DNA of 40,897 nt from CAXOVX01 sp964213345 (GTDB lineage Bacteria > Pseudomonadota > Alphaproteobacteria > Rickettsiales > Midichloriaceae): assembly GCA_964213345.1 (NCBI GenBank), contig CAXOVX010000046.1, positions 1 to 40,897 of the forward strand, given 5' to 3'. Shown here piece by piece: positions 21,170 to 30,291 of this stretch. Position 1 is the first letter of the stretch. The number at the start of each line of letters is the position of its first letter. The position numbers were made by a program, and so were the translations under genes. The notes beneath the pieces were generated by a model. The model did not search any database and had not been told where the DNA came from. It was given only the letters and a program-made list of their open reading frames with translations.

Positions 21170-22672
21170 TTATATTTTGCCTAATTCATAAATTAGACTA
21201 AGAGCACAATCCGTAATATCGCCGGCGCCCATACATAACACGATATCCCCACTTTTAGCAATATTAGCAATAACAGAATGCAAATTGTGCAACAAAGGTA
21301 AAAATACTACTTTATCAATAGCTAATTTGTTATGTGGATTTGTATACAGGTACTGTAGGATTTTATCTACCAGTATTTTACTACTTACTCCGTCAACAGG
21401 CTGCTCATTAGCTGGATATACATCACTCACTACTAGCAAATCTACCTCACTTGTTGCTAAAGTATGCACGAATTCATTCATCAAAAATGATAAACGTGTG
21501 TAACGATGTGGTTGTATAACTGCGATAAGTCGCCCCTGATCTGAAGCAATTTTGCTGATATAAGTTCGTGCAGCCTTAATAACTGCGGCAATTTCTTGTG
21601 GGTGATGGGCATAATCATCTATAATCGTTATACCTTTTACTTCTCCCACCTTTGTGAATCTTCTCTTTACACCGCAAAATTTTTGTAATCCATCACGTAC
21701 CTCTGTCTCGCTTATGCCACTTAAAAAGGCGACAGCAATAGCTGCCACCGCATTTAAAACATTATGTTCGCCATGAGCAGGTAATAGCAATTTTGATATT
21801 GAGCCATTCCCTTCTATCGTATCACTTATCGCCTTTGTAGATTCTCTTTGTATGACGATGTCGAAATAAGTACCCTCAGAGGAGGAGCATAAATTGAGAG
21901 CTTGCACATTGTTTGCTTTATCAAATCCGTATGTAATTATCTTTGATAATGGATTATCAAGCTTTACACTGCTTGTAACTTCTTTCAAGACACTATGATC
22001 GCCACACACTACAGCTTGTCCGTTGGGCTTAATTTTGTATATAAATTTGCGGTACGCATCTAAAACTGCTTCAAAGCTGTGATAGTAATCCATGTGTTCA
22101 GGGTCAATATTTGTGACGACTGCAATATCAGTAGGTAGTATTAAAAAGCTACCGTCTGATTCGTCAGCTTCAACGACAATAATTTTGCCATCGCCCAATA
22201 TGGCGTTAGTGCCGTAATTATTGATGATACCACCATTCACTACTGTAGGGTACCTAGCAGCTTCAGTTAGTATTGTAGCAATCATAGCAGTAGTAGTAGT
22301 TTTGCCATGAGTACCTGCAACACTAATTGCAAACTGGTTCTCCATGAGTACAGCTAGTGCTTCAGCTCTGGTAATAGTTGGTATACCAAGTTGTATAGCT
22401 GCTATAATTTCTGGATTTGTATCTATAATGGCTGTGGATTTTATTACTAGAGCTACTCTTGAATCAACATTTTCTCCATTATGCCCAGCAAAAACTTTCA
22501 CTCCAATCTTGCTGAGGCCTTGCGTGATATAACTTTTCTTTGCGTCACTGCCTTGAGTTTTATAACCAATAGCACTAAATATGCGAGCGATACCACTCAT
22601 ACCAATGCCACCTATGCCTATAAAATGCAGAATTGCTGGAGGATACGGGAATCCCGCCTTATCTATTTTCAT
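21170..22672 (-). CDS. murC: UDP-N-acetylmuramate--L-alanine ligase
   Basis: Cytoplasmic ATP-dependent ligase that adds L-Ala to UDP-MurNAc, the first step of the peptidoglycan stem peptide. The protein is 500 aa, within the family range (about 460-490 plus a short insertion). The N-terminal Rossmann motif is IGIGGIGMSGIA (18-29) and the Mur ligase P-loop is GTHGKTTTT (120-128). ADESDGSF and NIDPEHMDYY follow, and DDYAHHPQEI marks the C-terminal domain. Its presence suggests that the organism makes at least some peptidoglycan, which varies among Rickettsiales. It lies 25 bases after bamD and 10 before gmk, forming a minus-strand run. Confidence 0.96.
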   Translation of the reverse strand: MKIDKAGFPYPPAILHFIGIGGIGMSGIARIFSAIGYKTQGSDAKKSYITQGLSKIGVKVFAGHNGENVDSRVALVIKSTAIIDTNPEIIAAIQLGIPTITRAEALAVLMENQFAISVAGTHGKTTTTAMIATILTEAARYPTVVNGGIINNYGTNAILGDGKIIVVEADESDGSFLILPTDIAVVTNIDPEHMDYYHSFEAVLDAYRKFIYKIKPNGQAVVCGDHSVLKEVTSSVKLDNPLSKIITYGFDKANNVQALNLCSSSEGTYFDIVIQRESTKAISDTIEGNGSISKLLLPAHGEHNVLNAVAAIAVAFLSGISETEVRDGLQKFCGVKRRFTKVGEVKGITIIDDYAHHPQEIAAVIKAARTYISKIASDQGRLIAVIQPHRYTRLSFLMNEFVHTLATSEVDLLVVSDVYPANEQPVDGVSSKILVDKILQYLYTNPHNKLAIDKVVFLPLLHNLHSVIANIAKSGDIVLCMGAGDITDCALSLIYELGKI

Positions 22673-22697
22673 ATTTTTTCAATGATCTTTAATAAAA

Positions 22698-23483
22698 TCA
22701 TCTACTTTCATTTACTTTTTTCTCTAAACCTAGAAGGCTTTGTGCTCTGCCATGCCATATGTTATCTGCAAAATTATACTTTAGCACTTCTGCATATTTT
22801 AAAGCTTCTTCAGTGATACCAAGTGCATAGTGAGTTTCAACTAATCTGTATAACGCCTCTGGTATCATGATTGTAGTGTCATAATCATACAAGACGGTTC
22901 TAAATCGGTTAATAGCAGACAACAAATTACCGTGCTTTAAGTAGAAACGCCCTACTTCCATCTCCTTCCCAGCTAAAGTATTAAATGCATATTCTTCCTT
23001 CCACAGCGCATCTTTAGCGTATTTTGAATTAGGAAATTTTTCTCTAACAGTTCTTAAAGCTTCTATAGCCTCGTAAGTTATTTTCTGATCTCGCCCTGTA
23101 TCAACGATCTCAGTATAATAACATAGTGCCTTAAGATAATACATGTAATCCGCATACTTGTGTTGAGGATATTGTTTCGTGAAGCTATCTATAGCAGATA
23201 TAGCATCATCAAATTTTTTGTAACTATAGTATATATAGGCTTTCAGTATTTGCGCATCTGGAATTAATATTGACGCCGGATAGTACTGCTCCATTTTTTC
23301 CAACTCGTCTACAGCTTGCTTACTACCTTCTTCCATTTGCGCCAGAGATTTTTTATATAGTTCCTCAGGGGTTTCTGCAATAGTATTCCCTTGCTTTTGA
23401 GAATGCTGACACGCTGCCAACAAGCATATTATAGTACCTACCAGGAAAGCTTTTTTGATATACCAACTATTTAGTACTGCCAT
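22698..23483 (-). CDS. bamD: Outer-membrane assembly lipoprotein BamD
   Basis: TPR lipoprotein of the BAM complex that folds beta-barrel proteins into the outer membrane. From the ATG at 23483 it is 261 aa with a signal peptide MAVLNSWYIKKAFLVG... and a lipobox LLAAC with Cys25. An upstream ATG (23546) would add 21 residues before the signal and is less likely. The mature part contains TPR-like pairs, including EELYKKSLAQMEEG and FDDAISAIDSFTKQYPQHKY, with the conserved YPxSxxxxDA-like segment YYPASILIPDAQ. murC follows closely. In many alphaproteobacteria bamD sits in the division and cell-wall region, so the neighbourhood fits. Confidence 0.9.
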   Translation of the reverse strand: MAVLNSWYIKKAFLVGTIICLLAACQHSQKQGNTIAETPEELYKKSLAQMEEGSKQAVDELEKMEQYYPASILIPDAQILKAYIYYSYKKFDDAISAIDSFTKQYPQHKYADYMYYLKALCYYTEIVDTGRDQKITYEAIEALRTVREKFPNSKYAKDALWKEEYAFNTLAGKEMEVGRFYLKHGNLLSAINRFRTVLYDYDTTIMIPEALYRLVETHYALGITEEALKYAEVLKYNFADNIWHGRAQSLLGLEKKVNESR

Positions 23484-23750
23484 ATTTCCAACAAAAAAAT
23501 TCCACAAGTTAAATAACAAGCATAGTTTACATAGCTCCAAACTCAATCCTGCTACATCGATTTATATCATATAAAGCAAGACTTTTTATATAATCATCTT
23601 TTAACATCATATCATGGATGTTGGCAACGTCTTTTAAGAGATATTTTTATTTATCACAAATGAGTTTTTCAATATAAGTTCTTGTAACAGGCTGGCATTT
23701 ATTATACCCTCCTCATCATTGTAATCACATGTTAATTTACTTTGAAGAAT

Positions 23751-24320
23751 ATGGAACACAAGTCGAATGTTACTTGGTATGGAACTACCATATTAGCGGT
23801 ACGTACAAAAAATGAAATGGTAATTGCAGGAGATGGGCAGGTTAGTTTGGGGCATACAATTGTAAAGGCCAATGCTAACAAGCTCAGAAGATTAGCAAAA
23901 GGAGAAATAATAGGAGGATTTGCTGGTGCTGCTGCTGATGGATTTACGTTATTTGAGCGATTAGATAGTAAACTAGAAACATATCCCAATCAATTGCTCA
24001 GAGCTGCTATAGAATTAGCCAAAGATTGGCGTACCGACAAGTACTTAAGACGACTAGAAGCTATGATGATAGTCGCAAACAAAGATATCACTTTGGTGAT
24101 ATCTGGTAGTGGTGATGTATTAGAGCCAGAGGGTAATGTAGCTGCGATAGGCTCTGGTGGTAATTATGCTTTAGCGGCAGCGCGGGCTCTGCTTAGTACA
24201 GGATTAGAAAATGCTGAAGATATCGCACAAAGGGCCATGAAAATAGCGGCTAGTATATGTATTTACACCAACGACAACATAAGAATTGAAAAAATAGACT
24301 CTATGGTGGAAAAGATCTAA
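23751..24320 (+). CDS. hslV: ATP-dependent protease subunit HslV
   Basis: Proteasome-like peptidase of the HslUV complex. From the ATG at 23751 the protein is 189 aa with a short propeptide ending WYG; cleavage leaves Thr12 (TTILAVR) as the N-terminal nucleophile. GDGQVSLGHTIVKANANKLR and GGFAGAAADGFTLFERLD are typical of the family, as is the C-terminal IYTNDN. A TTG at 23742 could add three residues. hslU, which normally follows immediately, is not in the window: the next gene is an ankyrin protein. A fragment of the dispersed repeat begins right after the stop codon. Confidence 0.95.
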   Translation: MEHKSNVTWYGTTILAVRTKNEMVIAGDGQVSLGHTIVKANANKLRRLAKGEIIGGFAGAAADGFTLFERLDSKLETYPNQLLRAAIELAKDWRTDKYLRRLEAMMIVANKDITLVISGSGDVLEPEGNVAAIGSGGNYALAAARALLSTGLENAEDIAQRAMKIAASICIYTNDNIRIEKIDSMVEKI

Positions 24321-24347
24321 CACCAATTCCCCCCTTTAACGCTTTGT
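24321..24347 (+). repeat. Dispersed repeat, left end only
   Basis: CACCAATTCCCCCCTTTAAC directly after the hslV stop resembles the left terminal repeat (ACCAA-TCCC-TTTTTAACG) of the MITE-like family; the rest is absent. Confidence 0.4.
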
Positions 24348-24433
24348 AGCTAAGAAATGAATTTGTTTATTGACCACTTGTTCACATGGCAGTAGGCTCA
24401 ACCCTGCCTAGTTGCAAAAAAAAGGGAGGCAAT

Positions 24434-26581
24434 ATGCAAGAGAAAAATCCGCAAGTACAAGAATTAAAGGCATTGAAGGGGATATATGTAATAGGTCCCG
24501 GCATTGGGGTTGATAGTGAGTTAAAAGCATTATACGAGAAAGATGGGTATTTGATGATTGAAGACGGGCAAATCAATACTACACCTGATGTTATAAAACA
24601 AAAGCTTGATGAAGCGCACTACGTCGTAACTAAGGACACAAGAATTGACTTGAATTTTCACGGTAGTGTTGAGGATGGTAAGCATAAAATTATGGAGGGG
24701 GATACTAGTACATTTTTTACAGGCTTAAAAAACGTTTTTGGGTGCCCGTTATATGTACATCTCTGGAGTTGTTATGGAGGCATTGCAGGTCCTAACGAGC
24801 TAGGCGCAGAATCCTGTTTAGTAACTCATATCGAGGAGGAACATCCTGAACTCACGAAGTTGCTAAGCTTTTCCCTCAAAGAATCTATAAAACGCTATCA
24901 AAAATCGGAGGAGAGAGATGAGGGGCCCCTTACGCCATATGAGCAGGTGATATTGGATTTGCCCGAAAATTTTGAGGCTATGAATTTGTCCGTAGTATCG
25001 CAAGATGGCAAAGAAACGAAAAAAATAACATCCAGGAGGTACCAGGAGCTTTTAGAAAAAGGATATATTACTAAATCTGAGCTTGGGGCTAATGAGCCTA
25101 ATTTCTATAAAATTAACTTGTTTTTGCGTGATGAGGCAAAGAGATTAATAAGTGAGTTTTCGCAGATTCAGGGTGTTAGCCTTAGAAGATTTACGCATGA
25201 TGAAGCACAGAGACTAATGACGGGCAACGAAGGAATGAACATAGAAAATTTTGGTCTTGAAAGGCAAAAAATTTTCCTAGCAGGTGTTTTAATGCACCTA
25301 TTTCATATGCATTTCCCCGAAAAACCAGAGTTTCTCAGAGCTTCTAAAATGATTTCTGCGTTGTTAGATGCTGGGTTTGTGAATTTTCATGCACTGGCTG
25401 ATGCAGAAAAAATCATTGATATGAGTCTTACGGATTTTGTAGAGCAGAATGACGTACTACATGCTCTGATAATAAAACATCGCGGTATTAACCTACAAGA
25501 CAATAATGGTGATACTGCCTTGCATATCGCGGTGAGAGGAGGGAAAACAGAATTAGTTAAAATATTACTGAGTGATAACGACGATATTAAGATTAGCATC
25601 AAAAATACAAAGGGAAAGACCCCTCTTCTTACAGCTGCTGAAGAAAATAAAGGTGCAATATATGAGTTACTTTTTTTTCACAAAAACATGAGTCTTGAGT
25701 CAGAAATTGATGCTATTGGTATGGTAATTGGAGGAGTAGTTCGAGAATGGACCACACAACTCAAAAATGGCCTACAATTATCAGAGTTTTGCAAATTTTG
25801 CGATAATTTCGCTAAATTGCCCGAAAAATCGAGGGTAGTTATGTATCAGCAACTGGTACGTGCTTTGGTTAATGAGTCGCAGACGGGTATGAAATTCACT
25901 TATAGCAAGACAGAGGAAAATTTGGAGCTGTCAGGTCACTTAGGTATGGTACTTGGAATGATGTGCACAACTATGCAGTGTGCAAAAAATCAAGGTGTAT
26001 TGAATGCAATTTCAGATCAAATAACTAAGGAAGTATTATTGCCAGCATTAGAGCAATATACTTTGTGTCTTCAAAACAATTTTGTTAATTCGCTACCAGC
26101 CAAATCGCAGTACCAGCAGAATCTCAAGGAGTCGGATGCGCAGTATGTAAAAATTCTGCACATATTAAATGATGGTAATAATGTTATAGGTCACACATCG
26201 CAGTTTTGTGAACAGCTGAAGCAGCCACAGCGGTTTCAAAGCTCACTACAGACGGGGATGGTAATAATTGATCCCTCGCAGCAAGTACTAAACTTAACAC
26301 CTGATGGACTAATGAGGCATTGTTCTTTAAAGGTGCTAGATACAATATTGCGCTTTCAAAATGGGTCTCTACAAATACCCGTCACAAAAAATCATTTAGG
26401 AATACTTGAAGGGTTTTGTGAAAGGATGAATCAGTTACCCCACGATGTAGTCCAAAGAATAGATGCACTGAGAGAACTACAAAAGGTATTTCCGGGGAAA
26501 GCACCGTTACAACAAAATCAAGATCAAAATTGGGTGGAAAAGATGAAAAACAATAAGCAAATGGACATATCAAAGCCATAA
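24434..26581 (+). CDS. Large ankyrin-repeat protein with His/Cys N-terminal domain, possible effector
   Basis: 715 aa from the ATG at 24434, chosen because GGGAGG lies just upstream; an ATG at 24386 without such a site would add 16. Family not recognised as a whole. Residues about 13-150 look like an alpha/beta domain: a strand GIYVIGPGIG, later RIDLNFHG with His76, and VHLWSCYGG with Cys113. A strand ending in HG, then a strand ending in SCxGG, resembles the His/Cys dyad of clan CD peptidases (caspase, CHAT and related folds). Residues about 350-418 hold two ankyrin repeats (NGDTALHIAVRGGKTELVKI and KGKTPLLTAAEENK). The rest is helical. There is no signal peptide or membrane segment. Ankyrin proteins are often secreted effectors in Rickettsiales. 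The peptidase idea is inference. Confidence 0.8.
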   Translation: MQEKNPQVQELKALKGIYVIGPGIGVDSELKALYEKDGYLMIEDGQINTTPDVIKQKLDEAHYVVTKDTRIDLNFHGSVEDGKHKIMEGDTSTFFTGLKNVFGCPLYVHLWSCYGGIAGPNELGAESCLVTHIEEEHPELTKLLSFSLKESIKRYQKSEERDEGPLTPYEQVILDLPENFEAMNLSVVSQDGKETKKITSRRYQELLEKGYITKSELGANEPNFYKINLFLRDEAKRLISEFSQIQGVSLRRFTHDEAQRLMTGNEGMNIENFGLERQKIFLAGVLMHLFHMHFPEKPEFLRASKMISALLDAGFVNFHALADAEKIIDMSLTDFVEQNDVLHALIIKHRGINLQDNNGDTALHIAVRGGKTELVKILLSDNDDIKISIKNTKGKTPLLTAAEENKGAIYELLFFHKNMSLESEIDAIGMVIGGVVREWTTQLKNGLQLSEFCKFCDNFAKLPEKSRVVMYQQLVRALVNESQTGMKFTYSKTEENLELSGHLGMVLGMMCTTMQCAKNQGVLNAISDQITKEVLLPALEQYTLCLQNNFVNSLPAKSQYQQNLKESDAQYVKILHILNDGNNVIGHTSQFCEQLKQPQRFQSSLQTGMVIIDPSQQVLNLTPDGLMRHCSLKVLDTILRFQNGSLQIPVTKNHLGILEGFCERMNQLPHDVVQRIDALRELQKVFPGKAPLQQNQDQNWVEKMKNNKQMDISKP

Positions 26582-26599
26582 AGGGGGAAGGTTAAAGTA

Positions 26600-26657
26600 T
26601 ATGCCACAAAATCCCCTTTGTAACGTTTGTGTTGTTGCACTGCAGGATTTAGAGCTT
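26600..26657 (+). repeat. Dispersed repeat, left part
   Basis: Starts 20 bases after the ankyrin gene: CACAAAATCCCCTTTGTAAC then GTTGTTGCACTGCAGGATTT, the left half of the MITE-like family. The right half is missing. Confidence 0.55.
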
Positions 26658-26715
26658 GGACTTGCTTTATTACGTATGCAATGTTGGGATGTTAGGATAA
26701 AATGCAGTAATATTA

Positions 26716-26741
26716 GGATAAATTTGAAATTAAATTTATCC
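26716..26741. terminator. Perfect 10-bp hairpin between the ankyrin gene and nth
   Basis: GGATAAATTT (26716-26725) pairs exactly with AAATTTATCC (26732-26741) around GAAATT. An outer inverted pair TGTTGGGAT / ATCCCAACA flanks it. It lies between converging genes and could end transcription from one or both sides; there is no long T run. Confidence 0.45.
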
Positions 26742-26918
26742 CAACAAGGACGGTGTCCTGCAAGCGTTATCTAAAAATTTGTGCTCTGTTTTCCCCATTC
26801 TAATGGGATAAGTCTCTGCTTTTTTTATGAACTTCCAACTCTAGAGTGAAAGCACAAACGTTGCTGGAAAGGGTAATGTATAAAGAGGTTGTCCTGCAAA
26901 AGGGTGTTATTTTACTGG

Positions 26919-27563
26919 CTATTTATTCGTATTAAACCAACAAAATTTTTTTATGCAACAGTCAGAGCACAAGGGCTTTTTGGCTTTACATATGTATCTA
27001 CCATGTAGTATTAACCAATTACTAGCGTGCATATGCCATTTTTTCGGTATAACTTTGAGCAGTACCTGCTCTGTTTGTTCTGGGTTTTTAGTTTCGCACA
27101 AGCCCAGTCTATTACTTACCCTGAACACATGCGTATCCACTGCAATAGTAGGCTGCAAAAAAACACAATTCAATACCACATTCGCCGATTTTTTGCCCAC
27201 TCCTGGTAAAGACATTAAATCTTCCAAGTTATTTGGCACACAACTTTGGTAACGATCAACCAAAATTCCACTTAGAGCCATTATATTTTTCACTTTTCTA
27301 TTATATAGGCCTATACCTTTCATATATTGTTGTAGTATTTCTTCTCTCAATAGCAGCATCTTTTCGGGGCTATCAGCTATAGCAAAAAGCTTTTTTGTTA
27401 CTTTGTTTACGCTAATATCTGTAGTTCTTGCAGATAGTACAACTGCAACTAGAAATGTGTAAGGTGAGGTATATTCAAGCTCAGATTTAGGATGTGGGTT
27501 GAGTTTAGATAGCATCGAAAATATTTTCCCCACAATACATCGAGATAAAGTAAAATTTACCAT
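26919..27563 (-). CDS. nth: Endonuclease III
   Basis: Base-excision repair glycosylase and AP lyase for oxidised pyrimidines. 214 aa, normal length. The helix-hairpin-helix is LPGVGKKSANVVL (119-131) with catalytic Lys125. The catalytic Asp is Asp143 in AVDTHVFRVSNRL. Four cysteines of the [4Fe-4S] cluster are at 192, 199, 202 and 208, with the canonical C-X6-C-X2-C-X5-C spacing. The gene is monocistronic on the minus strand, converging with the ankyrin gene and divergent from lepA. Confidence 0.96.
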   Translation of the reverse strand: MVNFTLSRCIVGKIFSMLSKLNPHPKSELEYTSPYTFLVAVVLSARTTDISVNKVTKKLFAIADSPEKMLLLREEILQQYMKGIGLYNRKVKNIMALSGILVDRYQSCVPNNLEDLMSLPGVGKKSANVVLNCVFLQPTIAVDTHVFRVSNRLGLCETKNPEQTEQVLLKVIPKKWHMHASNWLILHGRYICKAKKPLCSDCCIKKFCWFNTNK

Positions 27564-28008
27564 GGTCGCCAGTGCTCGGAGTAAAATGGGATATTTGGGA
27601 AGAAACTACATCAAAAAAATATCATTGTAAACAAGGAGAACGTGTATAAGACATTATAAAAAGCACTATTCCTCAACCAAGATTGCCACAGGATCTTCCC
27701 TTGGAGATGCACTTGCACACCTTGCTAAATTTTGTTAGTGCGCCATTGAATTACTATTAGCCTGAAAAATCATGGTTAGCCCAGTTTTTTGATTTTCGCA
27801 ATGGGTACAAAAACGATTTGACTATCGTAGAAAATTAAGATACCGTCAAACTGGGATTTGCTTTGGGATAAGTTGGTTTTGTTTTTTACTTGTGGGTGAT
27901 TTCACTTTTTAGCAGATTGGTCTTGGCTATTAGTGTCGTATTAGTCAAAGTTTGGTCTTGTAGTACTATCTTTAAGATCACATTTCAAAATTACTTGCTG
28001 AAGATAGT
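27564..28008. other. nth-lepA divergent intergenic region
   Basis: About 445 bases without a convincing gene. The first 35 bases (AGTGCTCGGAGTAAAATGGG) resemble the right end of the dispersed repeat. The remainder must hold the promoters of the two divergent genes; I see no clear boxes and no recognisable remnant. Confidence 0.4.
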
Positions 28009-29811
28009 ATGCAAGATATGAAATACATAAGGAATTTCGCCATTATAGCGCATATAGACCACGGCAAGTCAACTCTAGCAGATAGGTTAATAGAGCGGTG
28101 TGGTGCTCTTGAATCTAGAGAGATGGTAGCTCAGGTACTAGATTCGATGGAGATAGAGAAAGAGCGTGGTATTACTATCAAGGCTCAAACTGTACGTCTG
28201 GAATATAGTGCACGTGACGGCAAGAAATACATATTAAACTTAATCGATACTCCTGGTCATGTAGATTTTGGTTACGAAGTGAGTCGTTCCTTAGCAGCTT
28301 GCGAAGGATCAATCTTAGTCGTCGATTCAAGTCAAGGAGTAGAAGCACAAACATTGGCTAATGTATATAAGGCTATAGAGAATAATCATGAAATCATAGT
28401 AGTATTAAACAAAGTAGATCTACCAGCTTCTGATATAGAAAAGGTAAAACAACAAATACGTGAAGTAATAGGGTTAGATACCAGTAAGGCCATCAGTATT
28501 TCTGCTAAGACAGGATTGGGAATAGATGAAGTCCTGGAAGCTGTGGTTAATATACTACCCCAACCGGTTGTAGACAAAGAAAAGCCGTTAAAAGCTTTGT
28601 TAGTAGACAGTTGGTATGATCAGTATTTGGGAGTAGTAATATTAGTTAGAGTTATAGATGGAACATTAAAAAGGGGAATGCAAATAAAAACACTTTCCAC
28701 TAATGCTACGCATATTATAGAAAGTGTTGGCATTTTTACGCCGAAAAAAGTAATGGTGGAGCAGTTAGAATCTGGGGAAGTAGGGTTTATTACCGCCTCT
28801 ATTAGAAGGGTAGCAGATTGCCAGATAGGCGATACTATTGTAGATGAAAGGATAATTAACCCTGAACCTTTACCAGGTTTTAAATCAGTACAACCTGCGG
28901 TTTTTTGCGGCTTATATCCCAGTGATGCAAGTGAGTTTAATCTACTCAAGGAAGCAATCTCGAAATTGCATTTAAATGATGCAAGTTTCCAATATGAAAT
29001 GGAAACCTCTAATGCCCTTGGTTTTGGATTTAGGTGTGGGTTCTTAGGATTATTACACCTTGAAATTACACAAGAAAGGCTAGAAAGAGAGTTTAACCTA
29101 GACTTAATTACAACAGCACCTAGCGTTATGTATAAAATACATATGAGGTCTGGTGAAATAATGGACATACACAATCCTGCTGATATGCCGGATTTAAGCA
29201 GAGTAAATTATATGGAAGAGCCATATGTAAAAGCCACTATTATAGCGCCTGATACATATATAGGATCGATTTTGTCGTTATGTACGGAAAAAAGGGGAGA
29301 GCAAATCCATATGACGTACGTGGGCAATAGAGCGATGATCGTATATAGGTTGCCGTTAAACGAAATTGTGTACGATTTTTACGATAAACTAAAATCATGT
29401 TCTAGTGGATATGCCAGTTTTGATTGGGAGCTAGACAGCTATTGTCGTAGTAGTTTAGTGAGATTGAATATTTTAATCAATGCAGAGCCTGTAGATGCTT
29501 TATCTACAGTAATACACCTTAGTAAAGCAGAGCATAGGGGTAGGGAGTTGTGTTTAAAACTAAAAGAGCTTATACCAAGGCATTTATTTAGCATACCTAT
29601 ACAAGCTGCTATTGGTGGAAAAATCATTGCACGAGAAACTATAACTGCATTGCGTAAAAATGTGACTGCTAAGTGTTATGGTGGTGATGTTACACGTAAG
29701 AGAAAATTGCTGGAAAAGCAAAAAGAAGGGAAAAAGCGAATGAGAGCAGTAGGTAGAGTCAATATTCCACAGAGTGCTTTTGTGGCAGTATTAAAAATTG
29801 GCGATAAATAA
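28009..29811 (+). CDS. lepA: Elongation factor 4 (LepA) GTPase
   Basis: Translational GTPase that back-translocates or remodels ribosomes. 600 aa, exactly the family length. The G1 loop is AHIDHGKST (14-22), G2 and switch I contain RGITIKAQT, G3 is DTPGHVDF, and G4 is NKVDLP. The EF4-specific C-terminal domain ends in GDVTRKRKLLEKQKEGKKRM, as expected. ATG 28009 is followed by a second in-frame ATG (28018); either may be used. A housekeeping gene with no operon partner here. Confidence 0.97.
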   Translation: MQDMKYIRNFAIIAHIDHGKSTLADRLIERCGALESREMVAQVLDSMEIEKERGITIKAQTVRLEYSARDGKKYILNLIDTPGHVDFGYEVSRSLAACEGSILVVDSSQGVEAQTLANVYKAIENNHEIIVVLNKVDLPASDIEKVKQQIREVIGLDTSKAISISAKTGLGIDEVLEAVVNILPQPVVDKEKPLKALLVDSWYDQYLGVVILVRVIDGTLKRGMQIKTLSTNATHIIESVGIFTPKKVMVEQLESGEVGFITASIRRVADCQIGDTIVDERIINPEPLPGFKSVQPAVFCGLYPSDASEFNLLKEAISKLHLNDASFQYEMETSNALGFGFRCGFLGLLHLEITQERLEREFNLDLITTAPSVMYKIHMRSGEIMDIHNPADMPDLSRVNYMEEPYVKATIIAPDTYIGSILSLCTEKRGEQIHMTYVGNRAMIVYRLPLNEIVYDFYDKLKSCSSGYASFDWELDSYCRSSLVRLNILINAEPVDALSTVIHLSKAEHRGRELCLKLKELIPRHLFSIPIQAAIGGKIIARETITALRKNVTAKCYGGDVTRKRKLLEKQKEGKKRMRAVGRVNIPQSAFVAVLKIGDK

Positions 29812-29820
29812 AGATATTTA

Positions 29821-29895
29821 TAGTCAAATGAAAAATGGTTGTGTTTTAGAAGCGGATCTACAGCATCAGCTAAAGAAAAGTGTTTTTTATCTATC
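29821..29895 (-). mobile_element. IS630 C-terminal scrap
   Basis: Minus-strand DKKHFSLADAVDPLLKHNHF then SFDY matches the IS630 end at about 15008-15060 (LTDAVDAAFKNNHFSFDY). The nucleotide similarity TCAAATGAAAAATGGTTGT is nearly exact. It lies 10 bases after the lepA stop. Confidence 0.65.
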
Positions 29896-29982
29896 GCAAC
29901 ATACGGATACATCTCACCTTCCAGCCATATTAACATGACAATCTTGTGTATGGTTATGAAACTGCAAGTAGACTATCTCAAA

Positions 29983-30108
29983 TATGACTTGATCAAACTA
30001 AAAATACGGAGTTATTGTCATGGCAAAAGATTATCAATTTGCCGTTAGATTCACAAATTCTTTTGGGAAATCACGAGCAACCAGTAATTTCAAAGAAAAT
30101 ATGATGTA
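29983..30108 (+). pseudogene. VirD4/TraD coupling-protein scrap
   Basis: Translation gives LDQTKNTELLSWQKIINLPL then DSQILLGNHEQPVISKKI and a stop. This parallels residues near the C-terminus of the coupling protein at 8.5 kb (DRKKNIELMSWQQIMNLPSD, SQVILMDKEQPVISKKLF). It is a short remnant of a second, lost copy, placed between lepA and ppa. Confidence 0.7.
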
Positions 30109-30291
30109 TTGAAGCATGAATACATTGTTAGCGCCTATAGGAATTGGCAGGTAATTACTGAGCTTTATGTGCAGCTGCTGGTCTTTTTAACAATATCGTT
30201 GCTGAATTTTGCATTGTTGTATATATTGACTACTAAGTTGTTCTATTGCCTATGCAGGTTCGCAGTTAAGGCGTTACTATTGAGGAAGAAT

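Noticed and set aside
28620..29174. A 184-codon minus-strand frame
   Set aside because: Antisense to lepA, whose sequence is strongly conserved on the plus strand.
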